From assembly GCF_021729885.1 (NCBI RefSeq), contig NZ_CP063401.1, forward strand, positions 2,658,501-2,722,500: 64,000 bases of DNA, read 5' to 3'. Every line of letters begins with the position of its first letter. Positions within the stretch are counted from its first letter, which is position 1. The DNA comes from Devosia sp. SL43. GTDB taxonomy: Bacteria; Pseudomonadota; Alphaproteobacteria; Rhizobiales; Devosiaceae. Both the position numbers and the translations under genes were made by a program. This document shows positions 9,067-17,693 of this stretch, piece by piece. Under the pieces are notes generated by a model. That model searched no databases. It saw only the letters and a program-made list of their open reading frames with translations, and was not told the origin of the DNA.

Positions 9067-9783
9067 ATGCGCCCTTCCGGACGTGAGCCCAATCAGATGC
9101 GCGCCGTGACCATCGAGCGCAATGTCTCCCAGAAAGCGGAGGGCTCCTGCCTCGTTTCCTTCGGCAATACCAAAGTGCTCGTCACTGCCTCGGTCGAAAC
9201 CAGCCTGCCCGGCTGGCTGCGCGGCAAGGGTCAGGGCTGGGTCACCGCCGAATACGGCATGCTGCCCCGCGCCACCGGCTCGCGCACCCGTCGCGAAGCC
9301 ACGGCCGGCAAGCAGTCCGGTCGCACCCAGGAAATCCAGCGCCTGATCGGCCGTTCGCTGCGCGCGGTGGTCGATATGCAGCTGCTCGGTGAAAACCAGG
9401 TGACGCTCGATTGCGACGTGCTCGAAGCAGATGGCGGCACGCGGACCGCCTCGATTACCGGCGCCTATGTGGCATTGGCCGATGCCATTGCCTGGATGGA
9501 CGAGCGCAAGCTGACCAAGGGCAAGGCCCTGCGTGATTCGGTCGGCGCGGTCTCCTGCGGCATCTATCGGGGTACGCCGGTGCTCGATCTCGATTATCTC
9601 GAAGATGTCGAAGCTCATACCGATGCCAATTTTGTCATGACCGGCTCGGGCAAGTTCGTCGAAATCCAGGGCACCGCCGAACAGGTGCCGTTCTCGCGCG
9701 ATGAACTCAACGCGCTGATGGAGCTGGCGGAACAGGGCATTGGCGAATTGACGCTCCTCCAGCAGACGGCGCTTTCAGCATGA
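9067..9783 (+). CDS. rph: Ribonuclease PH
   Basis: Phosphate-dependent 3'-to-5' exoribonuclease that trims the 3' ends of tRNA precursors. At 238 residues the length is exactly that usual for the family, and [12 protein letters not shown] at the N-terminus is characteristic. Other matches are [22 protein letters not shown] (about 57-78), [34 protein letters not shown] and [21 protein letters not shown] at 9067 is preferred over a TTG one codon upstream. Its stop codon overlaps the start of a 46-codon ORF, which in turn overlaps rdgB, giving a tightly coupled set. Confidence 0.96.
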   Translation: MRPSGREPNQMRAVTIERNVSQKAEGSCLVSFGNTKVLVTASVETSLPGWLRGKGQGWVTAEYGMLPRATGSRTRREATAGKQSGRTQEIQRLIGRSLRAVVDMQLLGENQVTLDCDVLEADGGTRTASITGAYVALADAIAWMDERKLTKGKALRDSVGAVSCGIYRGTPVLDLDYLEDVEAHTDANFVMTGSGKFVEIQGTAEQVPFSRDELNALMELAEQGIGELTLLQQTALSA

Positions 9784-9920
9784 TCGCCTGGTTGATGAAG
9801 AAAATCGCGCCCGCCCCCAAGCCGGTGCAAGCGCCGCGCAGCATGTCGCCCGAAAATTGTGCCCTGTGGCGCGACGTGGCGCGTGCCCTCGATGCCAAGC
9901 CCAAAGGCGTCATCAAATGA
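9780..9920 (+). CDS. Small 46-residue protein between rph and rdgB, unknown
   Basis: This ORF starts at ATG 9780 overlapping the rph stop (ATGA) and ends with TGA at 9918-9920, overlapping the rdgB ATG at 9917 (again ATGA). The predicted peptide begins [19 protein letters not shown] and ends [11 protein letters not shown]. It is basic and has no membrane segment or recognised domain. The double stop/start overlap is the strongest sign that it is translated: a ribosome finishing rph could continue into it and then into rdgB. I do not recognise a family. The alternative is that rdgB is reached by reinitiation and the peptide itself has no role. Confidence 0.5.
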   Translation: MIAWLMKKIAPAPKPVQAPRSMSPENCALWRDVARALDAKPKGVIK

Positions 9921-10558
9921 GTATCGCCCGGCTCCGCGAAGGTGATCGCCTGGTGCTGGCCACGCACAATGCGGGCAAGCTGAGGGAATTCCAGGAGCTG
10001 TTCGAGCCCTACGGTCTTGAGCTGGTGTCTGCCGGCGAACTTGGCCTACCCGAGCCGGAAGAAACCGGCACGACCTTTGCCGAAAATGCCCGCCTCAAGG
10101 CCCATGCGGCCGCGCAAGCTTCAGGAATGCTGGCGCTGAGCGATGATTCGGGCCTGTGCGTCGATGCGCTCAACGGCGATCCCGGCGTCTATACCGCCGA
10201 CTGGGCCGGTGTGCCGCGTGACTTCAACCACGCCATGAAGCGGGTCGAAGATGCGCTGCAGGCGGCCAATGCCACCTCGCCCAGCCAGCGCAAGGCCAAT
10301 TTCAATGCCACGTTGTGTCTTGCTCATCCTGACGGACGCGACGTGATCTATCACGGCCGGTGTTTCGGTACTTTGGTCTGGCCGCCGCGCGGCGACCGCG
10401 GTCATGGCTATGATCCGGTGTTCATGCCCGATGGCTACGACATCACTTTTGGCCAGATGCCGCCCGAGATGAAGCACTCCTGGTCACCCGGCCAGCAGGG
10501 CCTGTCCCATCGCGCGCGCTCGTTTGCGCTGTTCGTGGAGAACCAGATTGAGCAATAA
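9917..10558 (+). CDS. rdgB: Non-canonical purine NTP pyrophosphatase (XTP/dITP diphosphatase, RdgB/HAM1)
   Basis: Housecleaning enzyme of 213 residues that hydrolyses XTP, ITP and dITP to the monophosphates, keeping damaged purines out of DNA and RNA. The N-terminal substrate motif LVLATHNAGKLREFQEL (about 11-27), GTTFAENARLKAHAAA, the catalytic SDDSGLCVDALNGDPGVYTADWAG (about 74-97) and the C-terminal GHGYDPVFMPDG and SHRARSFA are all present. The ATG at 9917 gives the usual family start. It sits in the rph-rdgB-hemW arrangement common in alphaproteobacteria and lies only 10 bases before the hemW ATG. Confidence 0.95.
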   Translation: MSIARLREGDRLVLATHNAGKLREFQELFEPYGLELVSAGELGLPEPEETGTTFAENARLKAHAAAQASGMLALSDDSGLCVDALNGDPGVYTADWAGVPRDFNHAMKRVEDALQAANATSPSQRKANFNATLCLAHPDGRDVIYHGRCFGTLVWPPRGDRGHGYDPVFMPDGYDITFGQMPPEMKHSWSPGQQGLSHRARSFALFVENQIEQ

Positions 10559-10568
10559 GCCGAACGAC

Positions 10569-11705
10569 ATGTTTGGCGTCTATGTGCATTGGCCCTTCTG
10601 CGCGGCCAAGTGCCCCTATTGCGACTTCAATTCCCACGTCCATCGCGGCCCGTTCGACGAGATCGACTATGTCGCCGCCTATGAGCGCGAGATCGCCACG
10701 GCCGCCGAACTGGCGCCGGGCCGGGTAGTGCAGTCGGTGTTCTTTGGCGGAGGCACGCCGTCGCTGATGAACCCGCAATCCACCGGCCGCATTCTCGATG
10801 CGATCGCGAAACACTGGACCGTCGAGAAGAACGCCGAAATTACGCTCGAGGCTAATCCGACCAGCGTCGAGGTCGATCGCTTCAAGGGCTACCGCGCCGC
10901 TGGGGTGAACCGGGTGTCACTTGGTGTGCAGTCACTGCGCGAGGGTCCGCTGGCGGAACTCGGTCGTCGTCACACGGTGGATGAGGCCATCGCCGCCGTG
11001 CGTATCGCCCAATCGGTCTTCGAGCGTTCGAGCTTCGACCTGATCTATGGCCGCCCCAAGCAGACGCTCGAAGATTGGGAAGACGAACTCAAGGAAGCGC
11101 TCTGGATGGCGCGCGGCCATATCAGCCTCTACATGCTCACCATCGAGCAGGGCACACGCTATTTCGACCTGCACCAGGCCGGCAAGCTCAAGATGCCAAA
11201 TGAGGATCTGGCGGCCGACTTCTATGAGCTGACTCAGGAGCTTACGGCCGAAGCTGGCCTGCCGGCCTATGAGATTTCCAACCATGCCCGCCCGGGCCAG
11301 GAGAGCACGCATAACATGCTCTACTGGCGCTATGGCGAATATGCCGGCATTGGGCCGGGGGCGCATGGCCGGCTGATGATCAACAATCAGCGCCACGCCA
11401 CCGCCGCCGAAAAACTGCCCTTCGACTGGCAGAAGCTGGTGACGTCAAAGGGCCACGGCATGGTGGTGGACGATGTGCTGACCTGGGAAGAGCAGGGCGA
11501 CGAGTTCCTCGTCATGGGCCTGCGCCTCAAGGAGGGCATCTCCCCTGCCCGCTTCACCGCCATTTCCGGCCGGCAGATCAGCAAGACGCAGATCGAGGCG
11601 CTCAAGGGCTATGGCTTCGTCGAGACGCTGCCGAACGGCAATCTGCGCGTGACCGATAAGGGTTTTCCGGTGCTGGATGCCGTCGTGGCGGACCTGGCGG
11701 CTTAG
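10569..11705 (+). CDS. hemW: Radical SAM heme chaperone HemW
   Basis: Protein of about 378 residues of the HemW (formerly HemN-like) family, thought to deliver heme to membrane cytochromes rather than to oxidise coproporphyrinogen. The [4Fe-4S]/SAM motif CAAKCPYC places cysteines at residues 11, 15 and 18, preceded by the short VYVHWPF that distinguishes HemW from true HemN. Further motifs are VFFGGGTPSLM, ITLEANPTS, VNRVSLGVQS and AGIGPGAHG. ATG at 10569 was chosen; a TTG at 10548 inside the rdgB end is in frame and would add seven residues. It is co-directional with rph and rdgB and probably in the same operon. Confidence 0.93.
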   Translation: MFGVYVHWPFCAAKCPYCDFNSHVHRGPFDEIDYVAAYEREIATAAELAPGRVVQSVFFGGGTPSLMNPQSTGRILDAIAKHWTVEKNAEITLEANPTSVEVDRFKGYRAAGVNRVSLGVQSLREGPLAELGRRHTVDEAIAAVRIAQSVFERSSFDLIYGRPKQTLEDWEDELKEALWMARGHISLYMLTIEQGTRYFDLHQAGKLKMPNEDLAADFYELTQELTAEAGLPAYEISNHARPGQESTHNMLYWRYGEYAGIGPGAHGRLMINNQRHATAAEKLPFDWQKLVTSKGHGMVVDDVLTWEEQGDEFLVMGLRLKEGISPARFTAISGRQISKTQIEALKGYGFVETLPNGNLRVTDKGFPVLDAVVADLAA

Positions 11706-11714
11706 TGCAGTCGG

Positions 11715-12926
11715 CTACAACTTCGCGCCCCCGACCACCACCGCCCCGCCGGGCGCTATCTGCTTGAGCACCAATGAATATTCGGCGCGCCCATTGCTGA
11801 GGAACCGGAACACGCCGTCGCGACCGTTGAAGCCCGAGGGCGAGGTCATCAGGCCCGGATTATAGGGCGGGTTGGCCAGGGACAGGGTGTTAACGTTGGC
11901 CAGGATCGTTGCGGTATAGGCGATGGTGGCCAATGGATGCGGCTGGCTTTGAAACTGCGCCTGATAGTCGAGGCTGATGGTGGCGAGGCCGTTGCTGTCG
12001 ACTGCGGGATAAATCGCGCCGACCAGCTGCGGCGCGGCGGCGATGGCTGGGTCGCCTTCCCAGTCGGCTGAGCCGACAATCTGCAGCGCACCCGGATTTA
12101 TCCCGGCCTGGCCGAGTAGCGTGCCGAAGCTGGGCGCGGTGGCGCGGTCGGGCAGGAACAATGTGTCGATCGTGCCCTGCTGGATCAGCGGTTGCGCCTG
12201 GGAGACGATCTGCTGCGCCTCCTCTATCGAGGCGAAGGTGTAGATGGCTGACGGCGCAAAGCCGGCGGCGGCGGCCTGCTGGCGGAATGCGGTTTCCTGC
12301 GCCTGGCCGAATTCGGTGGCCGGAAATACTCCAGCAATGCCGCGCTTGCCCTGCGTCTTGAGGTAATTCAGCGAGCGCTTCATCTCCATGTCGGGCAAGA
12401 CGCTGAGGAGATAGACGCCGGGACCGGCGGCAGTCGGGTTGTTCGAGAAGCCGATCAGTGGCACGCCGGACGAACGCGCCACGGCGCCGGCGCCGGTGAC
12501 CTGATCGGCGCGCAGTGGCCCCAGGATCAACTTGGCGCCATCCTGCACGGCGGCGCTTGCCGCGGCGGTGGCGCCCTGAACCGTCGTGCCGGTATCGCGC
12601 AGGGTGATGGTGATGTTTTCACCGATATTGGGATTAGCCTCGATGAAGCTGATGGCCAGGCGGCTGGCATTGGCGAGCGAATTGCCGACGGTGGCCAGAT
12701 TGTTATCCCCACTCAATGGCAGCAGCAAAGCCACCTTGACCGGGCCACGCCCGAAGCTCTGGCTGGGGCCAGATGGCAGGATGGGTTGGGCGGGGATAGA
12801 TTGGGCCGGGGCATCGCCGCCGAAGTCGAGGGTGCGGGAGCCGAGCTGGAAACTACCGGGGCTGCAGGCGGAAAGGACGAGGATGGCCACGGCGCTCAAG
12901 GCGCGTCTCATGCCGTGACGTGACAT
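11715..12926 (-). CDS. LpoA-like penicillin-binding-protein activator lipoprotein
   Basis: About 403 residues, lipoprotein signal with lipobox LSAC (Cys at about 21). The mature part is a type I periplasmic-binding-protein fold (KVALLLPLSGDNNLATVGNS, LILGPLRADQVTGAGAVARS, GIAGVFPATEFGQAQETAF) related to the C-terminal domain of LpoA/YraM, which in gammaproteobacteria stimulates PBP1a in peptidoglycan synthesis. It lacks the LpoA N-terminal TPR domain, as usual in alphaproteobacteria. Divergent placement next to rsmI and yraN matches the conserved yraM-yraL-yraN neighbourhood and supports the call. The start is uncertain: a GTG 15 bases upstream and an ATG 15 bases downstream are both in frame. 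Confidence 0.82.
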   Translation of the reverse strand: MSRHGMRRALSAVAILVLSACSPGSFQLGSRTLDFGGDAPAQSIPAQPILPSGPSQSFGRGPVKVALLLPLSGDNNLATVGNSLANASRLAISFIEANPNIGENITITLRDTGTTVQGATAAASAAVQDGAKLILGPLRADQVTGAGAVARSSGVPLIGFSNNPTAAGPGVYLLSVLPDMEMKRSLNYLKTQGKRGIAGVFPATEFGQAQETAFRQQAAAAGFAPSAIYTFASIEEAQQIVSQAQPLIQQGTIDTLFLPDRATAPSFGTLLGQAGINPGALQIVGSADWEGDPAIAAAPQLVGAIYPAVDSNGLATISLDYQAQFQSQPHPLATIAYTATILANVNTLSLANPPYNPGLMTSPSGFNGRDGVFRFLSNGRAEYSLVLKQIAPGGAVVVGGAKL

Positions 12927-13023
12927 TCGATGTGTCGCCACACTCCGCCCCGAAATGCTAGCAGTGTGTTAACACTTTGCCTTCCATTGCTTAACCAATT
13001 CTCAACCGGACGGATCGCGGCGC

Positions 13024-13911
13024 ATGGCCGACTCGAATTCAGGCTATTTCATCGCCGGAAACACCTTCGTGGCGCCGCCTTTGGCGCCCGGCCTCTATGT
13101 CGTGGCGACGCCGATCGGCAATCTCCGCGACATCACCATCCGTGCGCTCGAGACGCTGGCGGCGGCCGAGGCGATCCTCTGCGAGGACACCCGCATGTCG
13201 GCGCGGCTGCTCGACCACTATGGCATCAAGGGGCGCCGGGTGGCCCTGCACGAGCATAACGAGCGGGCCAAGGCCGACGACATCGTCAACCGCATCGCCG
13301 GCGGTGCGGCGCTAGCGCTGATTTCCGATGCTGGTACGCCGCTGCTGTCTGACCCCGGATTTCCACTGATCCGGGCGCTGGCCGAGGCCAATCTGCCGGT
13401 GTTTGCCATTCCAGGGCCGTCGGCTTTGCTCTCGGCGCTGGTGGTGGCGGGCCTACCGACCGACGCCTTTGCCTTTCATGGTTTTTTGCCCCCGAAGGCT
13501 GGGGCAAGGGCCAATGCCCTCAAGGCCCTGAGCGATTCACGTGAAACGCTGGTGTTCTACGAAAGTCCGCGCCGGCTCGACGACACGCTGGCCGCCATGG
13601 CCGAAATCTGGGGCACCAGGCAGGCGGCAGTCGCGCTGGAGCTGACCAAGCGCTTCGAGCGCGTGCATCGCGGGACGTTGGCCGAACTGGCGGCGGAATT
13701 CGCCGAAGCTGAAACCAAGGGCGAGGCGGTGATCGTCGTTGCCGGTGCGGCCGAGGCGGCGGGGCCCGATGCAGCAGACTGGCAGGCAGCGTTGGTCGCA
13801 GCGATGGCAGATCAGCCTCTGCGGGCCGCCGTGGATGCGGTGACCGAGCAATATGGCCTCAAGCGCAAGGATGTCTACGATGCCGCCCTCGCCCTCAAAG
13901 CCGAAAAGTAA
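13024..13911 (+). CDS. rsmI: 16S rRNA (cytidine1402-2'-O)-methyltransferase RsmI
   Basis: SAM-dependent tetrapyrrole-methylase-fold enzyme of 295 residues that 2'-O-methylates C1402 in the ribosomal decoding centre. The signature region LYVVATPIGNLRDITIRALE (about 23-42), ILCEDTRMSARLLDHYGI, ALISDAGTPLLSDPGFPLI and AIPGPSALLSALVVAGLPTDAFAFHGFLP are all clear. The last 32 bases overlap the beginning of yraN. The gene contains a parS-like sequence at 13534-13549 that does not disturb the reading frame. Confidence 0.95.
   Translation: MADSNSGYFIAGNTFVAPPLAPGLYVVATPIGNLRDITIRALETLAAAEAILCEDTRMSARLLDHYGIKGRRVALHEHNERAKADDIVNRIAGGAALALISDAGTPLLSDPGFPLIRALAEANLPVFAIPGPSALLSALVVAGLPTDAFAFHGFLPPKAGARANALKALSDSRETLVFYESPRRLDDTLAAMAEIWGTRQAAVALELTKRFERVHRGTLAELAAEFAEAETKGEAVIVVAGAAEAAGPDAADWQAALVAAMADQPLRAAVDAVTEQYGLKRKDVYDAALALKAEK
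13534..13549. promoter_or_regulatory. parS-like sequence inside rsmI
   Basis: CGATTCACGTGAAACG has the exact core TTCACGTGAA and matches 13 of 16 consensus positions. Its 14 bases from GATTCA onward are identical to the site at 6383-6398. Confidence 0.4.
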
Positions 13912-14263
13912 GGCACGCATCGCGGCCTATCGGGGTGGGCATCGCGGCGAGGCGCTGGCGGCGTGGTTCCTGCGGCTCAAGCTCTATCGCATTGTCGCCC
14001 GGCGCTACAAAACCCCGATGGGCGAAATCGACCTCGTCGCCGAGCGCTGGGGCACCACTGTCTTTGTCGAGGTCAAGGCGCGCAGCCGGGCCAGCGAAGA
14101 GGAGGCGATGCTGGCCGTCAACCGATCGCGCATCAGCCGCGCGGCGCAGTATTGGTTGGCGCGCCACCCCGGCAAGATGGGAACGGACTTCCGCTTCGAC
14201 GTGATTCTCCTTGCGCCGCGCCGATGGCCGCGCCATGTGGTCAATGCGTTTGATGCCAGCTGA
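13880..14263 (+). CDS. yraN: YraN/UPF0102 family putative endonuclease-fold protein
   Basis: About 127 residues with a restriction-endonuclease-like fold: [38 protein letters not shown] (about residues 13-50) and [11 protein letters not shown], carrying the E/D...ExK pattern seen in this family. The cellular role is unproven. It overlaps the 3' end of rsmI by 32 bases and is followed 8 bases later by gshB, matching the conserved rsmI-yraN-gshB order. I chose ATG 13880; an in-frame ATG at 13871 and an alternative initiation codon at 13853 lie further inside rsmI. Confidence 0.85.
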   Translation: MPPSPSKPKSKARIAAYRGGHRGEALAAWFLRLKLYRIVARRYKTPMGEIDLVAERWGTTVFVEVKARSRASEEEAMLAVNRSRISRAAQYWLARHPGKMGTDFRFDVILLAPRRWPRHVVNAFDAS

Positions 14264-14271
14264 GAAATACC

Positions 14272-15216
14272 ATGAAACTCAAAGTCGCGGTCCAGATGGA
14301 CCATGTCGCAACCATCAATCCGCGCGGCGATTCCACCTTCGCCATGATGTTGGAGGCGCAGGCGCGCGGCCATGCGCTGCTGCACTATACGCCCGACACG
14401 CTGGCCCTCCGCGGCCATACGGTTTCGGCGCTGGCCCAGCCGATCGAGGTGTTCGACAAGCCCAAGGGCGAGCATTTTGCTTTGGGCGAGGCCGTGCGCG
14501 TCGATCTCAGCACGCAGGACGTGATCCATATGCGCCAGGATCCGCCCTTCGACATGAACTACATCACGCTGACACATCTGCTCGAGAAGCTGCATCCCAA
14601 GACGTTGGTGGTGAACCCGCCGGCCGCAGTGCGCAATGCGCCAGAGAAAATCCTCGTAACCGACTTCCCCGAGCTGATGCCGCCGACCCTGGTGACGCGT
14701 GACCGGACGATGATCCACGATTTCCGCAAGGAGCACGGCAACATCATCGTCAAGCCGCTCTACGGCAATGGCGGGGCCGGCGTGTTCTTTATCCAGGAGG
14801 GCGACCACAATCTGGCAAGCCTCTTGGAACTGTTCGAGAGCAACTACCGCGAACCCTTCATGATCCAGAAATACCTGCCGGACGTCCGCAAGGGCGACAA
14901 GCGCATCATCATCATCGATGGTGAGCCGGTGGCGGGGCTGAACCGCATTCCGGCCGATGGCGAAGCACGCAGCAACATGCATGTCGGCGGCCGTCCGGAA
15001 CTCAGCGAACTCACCGCACGTGAACTCGAAATCTGCGCGACGATCGCGCCGGCACTCAAGGAGCGGGGCATGATCTTTGTTGGCATCGACGTCATCGGCG
15101 ATTACCTGACCGAGATCAACGTCACTTCGCCGACAGGCATCCGCGAGATCAAGCGCTTCGGCGGCCCCGATATCGCTGTCATGATCTGGGACGCGATCGA
15201 AAAGCGCCGCGCCTAA
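14272..15216 (+). CDS. gshB: Glutathione synthase
   Basis: ATP-grasp enzyme of 314 residues joining gamma-glutamylcysteine and glycine. The N-terminal part has [26 protein letters not shown] and [18 protein letters not shown] (about 85-103). The ATP-grasp part has [17 protein letters not shown] (about 160), [20 protein letters not shown] and [22 protein letters not shown] (about 268-290), with the metal-binding Asn near the last. It is downstream of yraN in the usual order. The stop TAA shares its last base with the ATG of the next small membrane-protein gene (TAATG), indicating coupling. Confidence 0.96.
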   Translation: MKLKVAVQMDHVATINPRGDSTFAMMLEAQARGHALLHYTPDTLALRGHTVSALAQPIEVFDKPKGEHFALGEAVRVDLSTQDVIHMRQDPPFDMNYITLTHLLEKLHPKTLVVNPPAAVRNAPEKILVTDFPELMPPTLVTRDRTMIHDFRKEHGNIIVKPLYGNGGAGVFFIQEGDHNLASLLELFESNYREPFMIQKYLPDVRKGDKRIIIIDGEPVAGLNRIPADGEARSNMHVGGRPELSELTARELEICATIAPALKERGMIFVGIDVIGDYLTEINVTSPTGIREIKRFGGPDIAVMIWDAIEKRRA

Positions 15217-15596
15217 TGTGGTTGCTGATCGCGGCCGTACTAGGTGGCGTCGGATTTTTCGTCTTCCGGCGCTGGCGCAAGAGCCAGCCGGTTGATCAGC
15301 GCCTGACCATGCCCTACTGGCGCAATACTCTGTTTGTGCTCGGCATCTATCTGCTGTCGATCCTTGCCGGCGCCGGCATTACCCGCGTCATGGTCGGCTT
15401 CAACCGCCCCGGCTGGCCGGGCGTGTTGATGGCGTTGTTCTTCGTCTGCTGGGTGCTCTATGGCGCGGTCTGGCTGGTGCGATTCCTGCCAACGACCCGG
15501 CCGAAACCGGCATGGCTGGAGCGTGGACGCGGCTGGATCGATGGGGCGGCGTTGATTTTGCTGGCGGGGTTGGCGACCGGGGCACGGATGCTTTGA
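15216..15596 (+). CDS. Small membrane protein downstream of gshB, unknown
   Basis: 126 residues with three to four hydrophobic segments: [17 protein letters not shown] (1-17), NTLFVLGIYLLSILAGAGI (about 37-55), GVLMALFFVCWVLYGAVWLV (about 69-88) and WIDGAALILLAGLATGARML at the C-terminus. A basic stretch (RRWRKS) follows the first segment and suggests the N-terminus faces outward. The gene starts on the last base of the gshB stop codon, so it is probably translated with gshB. I recognise no family or catalytic motif. Confidence 0.7.
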   Translation: MWLLIAAVLGGVGFFVFRRWRKSQPVDQRLTMPYWRNTLFVLGIYLLSILAGAGITRVMVGFNRPGWPGVLMALFFVCWVLYGAVWLVRFLPTTRPKPAWLERGRGWIDGAALILLAGLATGARML

Positions 15597-15616
15597 GGCG
15601 CTGAATTCCCAGTCGA

Positions 15617-15770
15617 CTTCCCTCCCCCTTGCGGGGAGGGTCAGGGTGGGGGTGGCAACGAGCACTGAGTTCGTGGAGAGCTACCCCCTTCCTGCTCGAT
15701 CACGGACTTAGCAAACGCTAAGTCCTATCTCGCTTCCCTCCCCACAAGGGGGAGGGTGGGCCCTGTGGGC
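15617..15770. repeat. Family B composite palindromic repeat, copy 1
   Basis: The left arm CCTCCCCCTTGCGGGGAGGG (15621-15640) with GTCAGGGTGGGGG pairs with the right arm CCCTCCCCACAAGGGGGAGG (about 15736-15757). The interior has a second hairpin, ACTTAGC..GCTAAGT, also found in copy 2 at 24 kb. This explains most of the 210-base gap between the small membrane protein and the HAD phosphatase. Confidence 0.8.
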
Positions 15771-15806
15771 GCTGCGAGATAGCGGATCATCACTCAGAGG
15801 GCTCGT

Positions 15807-16523
15807 TCAGGCTCCGCCAAACAACCCCGGCAAATCGGCAATGCTCTCCACGATGATATCGGCACGCGGCGCCAACTCTTCCCGCGTGCTGTTGCCTGAC
15901 AGCACGCCGATGGCGAGGCCGGCGCCGGCGGCGTGGGCCATTTCGAGATCGTGGGTATTGTCGCCGACCATGGCGATGGCGCTGGCGGGGAGGCCCGTGC
16001 GCTCGGCGAAGAGGTGCAGCTGGTCGGGCCAGGGCTTTGGCCTGATGACCGAATCGTAGCCGATGATGGCGGCGAAGTAATCGGTGAGGGCAAGCGCCGT
16101 GGCGGTGGCGCGGGCTCCGGCTTCCGAATCATTGGTGGCGATGCCGAGCTGGAAGCCGCGCGCGACAAGCGTTTCGAGTGTGTGATCGAGACCGGCAATG
16201 CCGGCGGCGCGGCGGCTGCCTTCGTCGACGGCCACGTCGTTATAGCCGGCAATGCGGGCTGTGCGATCGGCGGCCGGCAGGTTGGGGTGCCAGAGATCGA
16301 CCAGGTCAGCGACCGTACCGGCCGCGACCACCGAGCCGCCGACGAAACGCTGCTGCTGCCAGTCATAGCCGCCCTGCTCGGCCAGCGCGCGTGCCGCCGC
16401 CTCGTCATCATCGGCAATGCTGCGGGCCAGCGTCATGATGATGCCGAACCATGTCTGGTTGAAGTCGATCAGGGTGCCATCCTTGTCGAACAGGATGCCG
16501 CGGATGGCAGACGGATCGGGCAT
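15807..16523 (-). CDS. HAD-superfamily phosphatase (phosphoglycolate phosphatase-like)
   Basis: 238 residues of HAD subfamily IA. Motif I is LFDKDGTLID (nucleophile Asp13, acid/base Asp15), motif II is LGIATNDSEAG, motif III uses the lysine in IRPKPWPDQL, and motif IV is AMVGDNTHDLEMAHAAGAG (about 187-205). The cap between about residues 20 and 100 is helical. Gph-type enzymes hydrolyse 2-phosphoglycolate or other small phosphoesters, but the substrate here is not determined. It is divergent from marC, with 111 bp between the start codons. Start ATG at 16523 is the only good candidate. Confidence 0.85.
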   Translation of the reverse strand: MPDPSAIRGILFDKDGTLIDFNQTWFGIIMTLARSIADDDEAAARALAEQGGYDWQQQRFVGGSVVAAGTVADLVDLWHPNLPAADRTARIAGYNDVAVDEGSRRAAGIAGLDHTLETLVARGFQLGIATNDSEAGARATATALALTDYFAAIIGYDSVIRPKPWPDQLHLFAERTGLPASAIAMVGDNTHDLEMAHAAGAGLAIGVLSGNSTREELAPRADIIVESIADLPGLFGGA

Positions 16524-16634
16524 GCGACGGGCTCCTCGGTGGACCGAGCGAGCCTAGGTTGCGTATCGCGCGCTGGCAATTGGCCTCGGCGCGCAAATGC
16601 CGTAGTGGTGGTGGAAACCGGAGCCGCGCGTCAC

Positions 16635-17273
16635 ATGCCCACCACCACATTCCTCGTCGCTTTCGCGACCCTGTTTGCCACTGTGGGCGTGGCTGATATC
16701 GCCTTCATCTTCGCGGCGCTGACCAAGCGCAATACGGCCCAGCAGCGCTTTGCCTTCGCCACGCGCGGCGTGATCATCGCCGGGGTGATCCTGCTGCTGT
16801 TCGCCCTGCTGGGTAATCCGATTCTCGAAATCTTCGGCATCACCATTCCGGCCCTGCGCACGGCCGGTGGCTTGCTGCTGTTTTTGATCGCCATCGACAT
16901 GGTGTTCGCCCGCCATTCCGGCGGCACCGACATTACCGATCAGGAAGAGGTTGAGGCGCGCTCGCGCGACGATATCGCGGTGTTTCCGCTGGCCATGCCG
17001 CTGTTGGCCGGTCCGGGCGCCATCAGCGCGGTGATCCTGCTGACGACGGGGACGCACAATCCGGCCGAATTCTGGGCCGTGCTGATCGCCATCGTGGTGA
17101 TCCTGTTCCTGGCCTGGCTGACGCTGCTGGTCGCCATCCCGATCCAGCGGCTGCTCGGGGTGACCGGGCTGGCCGTGGTGTCACGCGTCGTGGGTATCCT
17201 GCTGGCGGCCCTGGCCGTGCAGTTCGTCTTCGACGGGGTCAAGGCCAGCGGGCTGTTGTCGGGCGCCGCCTGA
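16635..17273 (+). CDS. MarC family integral membrane protein
   Basis: 212 residues with about six hydrophobic segments: FLVAFATLFATVGVADIAFIF, GVIIAGVILLLFALLG, LLLFLIAIDMVFA, PLLAGPGAISAVILL, FWAVLIAIVVILFLAWLTLLV and VVGILLAALAVQFVFDGV. The family (MarC/YhgN) is conserved but without proven function; an early link to multiple antibiotic resistance was not upheld. PLAMPLLAGPGAISAV is the family hallmark. The frame is open for another 234 codons upstream, but that part is antisense to the HAD gene and lacks membrane character, so the start was set at ATG 16635. Confidence 0.88.
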   Translation: MPTTTFLVAFATLFATVGVADIAFIFAALTKRNTAQQRFAFATRGVIIAGVILLLFALLGNPILEIFGITIPALRTAGGLLLFLIAIDMVFARHSGGTDITDQEEVEARSRDDIAVFPLAMPLLAGPGAISAVILLTTGTHNPAEFWAVLIAIVVILFLAWLTLLVAIPIQRLLGVTGLAVVSRVVGILLAALAVQFVFDGVKASGLLSGAA

Positions 17274-17384
17274 GCCGTGAAAATTTCGTAAAATTGCTAT
17301 GTTAATCAAATCTTAACGCTGGCATTGACCCTGCCGGCGCGGAGGCGCAAACACGCTGCAAGAGACCTCGTTCGAGGACGAAAG

Positions 17385-17501
17385 ATGCGTGTAGCGGCGG
17401 TACTGACCCTGTTGATCCTTGCCATGCTGGCTGCCAGCTCCAGCAACGTTACAGTCGCGCGCTCGGAGACGTTGCTGCCCCTGTCTGCAGTGGCCAACTA
17501 G
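17385..17501 (+). CDS. Possible 38-residue exported peptide
   Basis: A short ORF (MRVAAVLTLLILAMLAASSS...) whose first 20 residues look like a signal peptide or single membrane segment, followed by about 18 polar residues. A good ribosome site (CGAGGACGAAAG) lies 7 bases before the ATG, and an AT-rich stretch upstream (17279-17318) could hold a promoter. It is too short for conventional gene calling, and I know no family for it. A family-D repeat begins 31 bases after the stop. It is treated as a plausible but unproven gene. Confidence 0.4.
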   Translation: MRVAAVLTLLILAMLAASSSNVTVARSETLLPLSAVAN

Positions 17502-17531
17502 GCTAAGCCCTGGCCTGTCCCCATCCACCGA

Positions 17532-17609
17532 GTCATTCCCGCGAAGGCGGGAATCCACTCTTCTTCACGGCTGCCGAAAAGGATGGATTCCCGCTTTCGC
17601 GGGAATGAC
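17532..17609. repeat. Family D palindromic repeat, copy 1
   Basis: Arms GTCATTCCCGCGAAGGCGGG and the reciprocal CCCGCTTTCGCGGGAATGAC enclose a 78-base hairpin, each arm itself holding CCCGCgaagGCGGG. A related but diverged copy is at 43523-43622. This type of GTCATTCCCGCG repeat is widespread in proteobacteria. Confidence 0.8.
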
Positions 17610-17635
17610 GCCGTGGTTAAGGGGAGCAGGAGCGT

Positions 17636-17667
17636 AAAATGAAATTGCCCGGTCGAGCCGGGCAATG
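17636..17667 (-). terminator. Rho-independent terminator of the 40-residue protein gene
   Basis: Minus-strand stem ATTGCCCGG-ctcga-CCGGGCAAT (17666-17644), perfect over 9 bp, followed by TTCATTTTA. It lies 27 bases after the stop codon of the gene at 17694-17816. Confidence 0.7.
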
Positions 17668-17693
17668 ACGAAGGCGCAACGGGATCGAGCAGC

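Noticed and set aside
15933-16634. A 234-codon in-frame extension upstream of marC
   Set aside because: It lies antisense to the HAD phosphatase gene and lacks membrane character; MarC proteins start at the ATG chosen.
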